Source of the DNA: Bacteroidales bacterium
GTDB taxonomy: Bacteria; Bacteroidota; Bacteroidia; Bacteroidales; WCHB1-69
Assembly: GCA_016290295.1 (NCBI GenBank)
Contig: JAEETJ010000003.1
Span: 1-64,000 of the forward strand
Direction: 5' to 3'
Length of the DNA stretch: 64,000 nt
The notes under the pieces were generated by a model, which saw only the letters and a program-made list of their open reading frames with translations, made no database searches and was not told the origin of the DNA. A program made the translations under genes and the position numbers. Below are positions 63,159-64,000 of this stretch, piece after piece. Every line of letters starts with the position of its first letter. Position 1 is the first letter of the stretch.

Positions 63159-63845
63159 ATGTATAGAAATTTTTTCAAACGTTTGTTGGATATTGTGGTG
63201 GCTACTGTTGCTCTTTTGGCAGTTGGCTGGCTGATGCTTATAGTAGCTTTGTGGTTGCATTTTGCCAACAAGGGGGCAGGTGCTTTCTTTGTCCAAACCC
63301 GCGTTGGCAAAGGGGAAAAGTGGTTTCATGTGCTGAAGTTCAAGTCAATGACCGACGAGCGTGATGCCAAGGGGGATTTGTTACCCGATGCGCAGCGCCT
63401 GACTACAGCGGGACGTTTTGTGCGAGCGACCTCCATCGATGAGTTGCCGCAGTTGCTGAATGTGCTGAAAGGAGATATGTCGTTTATCGGTCCCCGTCCT
63501 TGGCCCCCGGACTATTTGCCCTATTATAACGAGCGGGAGCACCATCGCCATGATGTCAGACCGGGCATCTCGGGCTGGGCACAGGTAAATGGCCGTACAT
63601 CTGTAAGCTGGCCAGATCGCATTAACTACGATTTGGAGTATGTGGAACATTTGTCTTTCGCCTTTGATGTAAAGATTCTGTGGAAAACCGTTACCAAGGT
63701 GTTCAAACGCGAAAGTGTCGGCATCGAAAAAAGCGGTGTTTATAGTTTCTACGATTATCGCAAGGCGGAATGGGCTGAACAGGGCCGACAGGATTTGATA
63801 GAGAAAGCCGAAAAAGAAGAGGCCGAAATTATCCGCAAATCGTAG
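63159..63845 (+). CDS. Initiating phosphoglycosyl transferase (PglC/WcaJ-like)
   Basis: A 228-residue monotopic sugar-1-phosphate transferase (PF02397). An N-terminal membrane hairpin (LLDIVVATVALLAVGWLMLIVALWL), LKFKSMTDERDAKG, SIDELPQLLNVLKGDMSFIGPRPWPPDYL and RPGISGWAQVNGRT are all diagnostic. It loads the first sugar phosphate on undecaprenyl phosphate. A TTG at 63150 would overlap the preceding gene; the ATG at 63159 fits the family (MYRNFFKRLLDI). The C-terminus is a charged helical extension (IEKAEKEEAEIIRKS). Confidence 0.94.
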   Translation: MYRNFFKRLLDIVVATVALLAVGWLMLIVALWLHFANKGAGAFFVQTRVGKGEKWFHVLKFKSMTDERDAKGDLLPDAQRLTTAGRFVRATSIDELPQLLNVLKGDMSFIGPRPWPPDYLPYYNEREHHRHDVRPGISGWAQVNGRTSVSWPDRINYDLEYVEHLSFAFDVKILWKTVTKVFKRESVGIEKSGVYSFYDYRKAEWAEQGRQDLIEKAEKEEAEIIRKS

Positions 63846-63876
63846 GGCCTCCTCGCATGTGTCCGCAATAATGTAG

Positions 63877-63938
63877 GGCTGTCACATCGTGGCAGCCGCA
63901 TGAGATTCCGCAACACTCACTTTGTTCGCTTGCGGAAT
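63877..63938. repeat. Two hairpins between the initiating transferase and next gene
   Basis: GGCTGTCAC/GTGGCAGCC (63877-63897, one G-U pair, loop atc) and ATTCCGCAA/TTGCGGAAT (63905-63913 and 63930-63938, 16-base loop). Neither is followed by a T-run. They look like dispersed small repeats. Confidence 0.5.
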
Positions 63939-63956
63939 GGTGAAAAAACACAAACA

Positions 63957-64000
63957 ATGAAAGAAATAGGCAGCGAATTCTGGATTTCTGATGACAAAAT
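63957..64000 (+). CDS. Start of a further capsule-locus gene, cut by window edge
   Basis: An ATG at 63957 opens a frame MKEIGSEFWISDDK that runs to the window's end. This N-terminus (KEIGSEFW) is reminiscent of a DegT-like aminotransferase family found in polysaccharide loci, but 14 residues are too few to decide. Confidence 0.5.
   Translation, partial: MKEIGSEFWISDDK

Overview
The window looks like a chromosome segment of an uncultured, gut- or rumen-type member of the Bacteroidales. The grounds are: a 5,025-residue secreted protein ending in a type IX secretion (T9SS) sorting domain, BatA/BatB/BatC aerotolerance proteins, a UpxY-type (NusG-like) antiterminator, DUF4954 and DUF3127 proteins, and repeated use of the Bacteroidetes -7 promoter element TAnnTTTG about 20-60 bases before genes. 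No rRNA or tRNA gene was seen.

Layout. (1) 1-8519 is the 3' part of a giant surface protein made of MBG-type Ig-like repeats with a C-terminal Fibrobacter-type (Fib_succ_major) domain. (2) 8767-14272, minus strand, is a partial bat locus (BatD-like protein, BatA, a BatB-BatC fusion) followed by an M28 peptidase. (3) 14345-16618, minus, holds an orphan WlbA-type sugar dehydrogenase and an AAA_14/DUF4143 ATPase. (4) 16923-19438, plus, is a tsaC-coaD-thioredoxin-like operon. (5) 20022-35912, minus, has pcm and the 5,025-residue T9SS adhesin, which contains a 12-copy 60-residue array and a 9-copy 72-residue array. (6) 36140-38250 is a REP-like palindrome cluster around a small HUH transposase (a REPtron). 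(7) 38329-42771, plus, is a cell-wall/envelope operon (DUF3127, NlpC/P60, GNAT, MltG, hydrolase). (8) 43370-45406 is an AT-rich three-gene island of unknown function, perhaps immunity genes. (9) 45837-47249 is a second thioredoxin-like lipoprotein/periplasmic protein. (10) 47664 to the end is a capsule or O-antigen locus led by UpxY.

The capsule locus contains UDP-glucose dehydrogenase, Wzy, Wzx, two GT4 glycosyltransferases, a PglC/WcaJ-type initiating phosphoglycosyl transferase, a 3-amino-sugar cassette (two WxcM/FdtA-like cupins, LpxA-like acyltransferase, DegT aminotransferase), and an unusual pair: a TupA-like ATP-grasp ligase next to an opine dehydrogenase. I infer that the polymer carries a 3-(acylamino)-deoxy sugar and possibly an opine amide-linked to a uronic acid.

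The most striking non-genic feature is a dispersed family of heptanucleotide-period tandem repeats (for example aattcac, gtcaact, gtggtca, ttttgaa, cccctga, and an 8-mer tgtaatcc). They fill many intergenic gaps and also run into coding sequence. They encode the whole linker of the NlpC/P60 protein (7-residue peptide repeats), the C-terminus of the BatD-like protein and the last residues of a four-helix-bundle protein. This resembles the STRR sequences of cyanobacteria.
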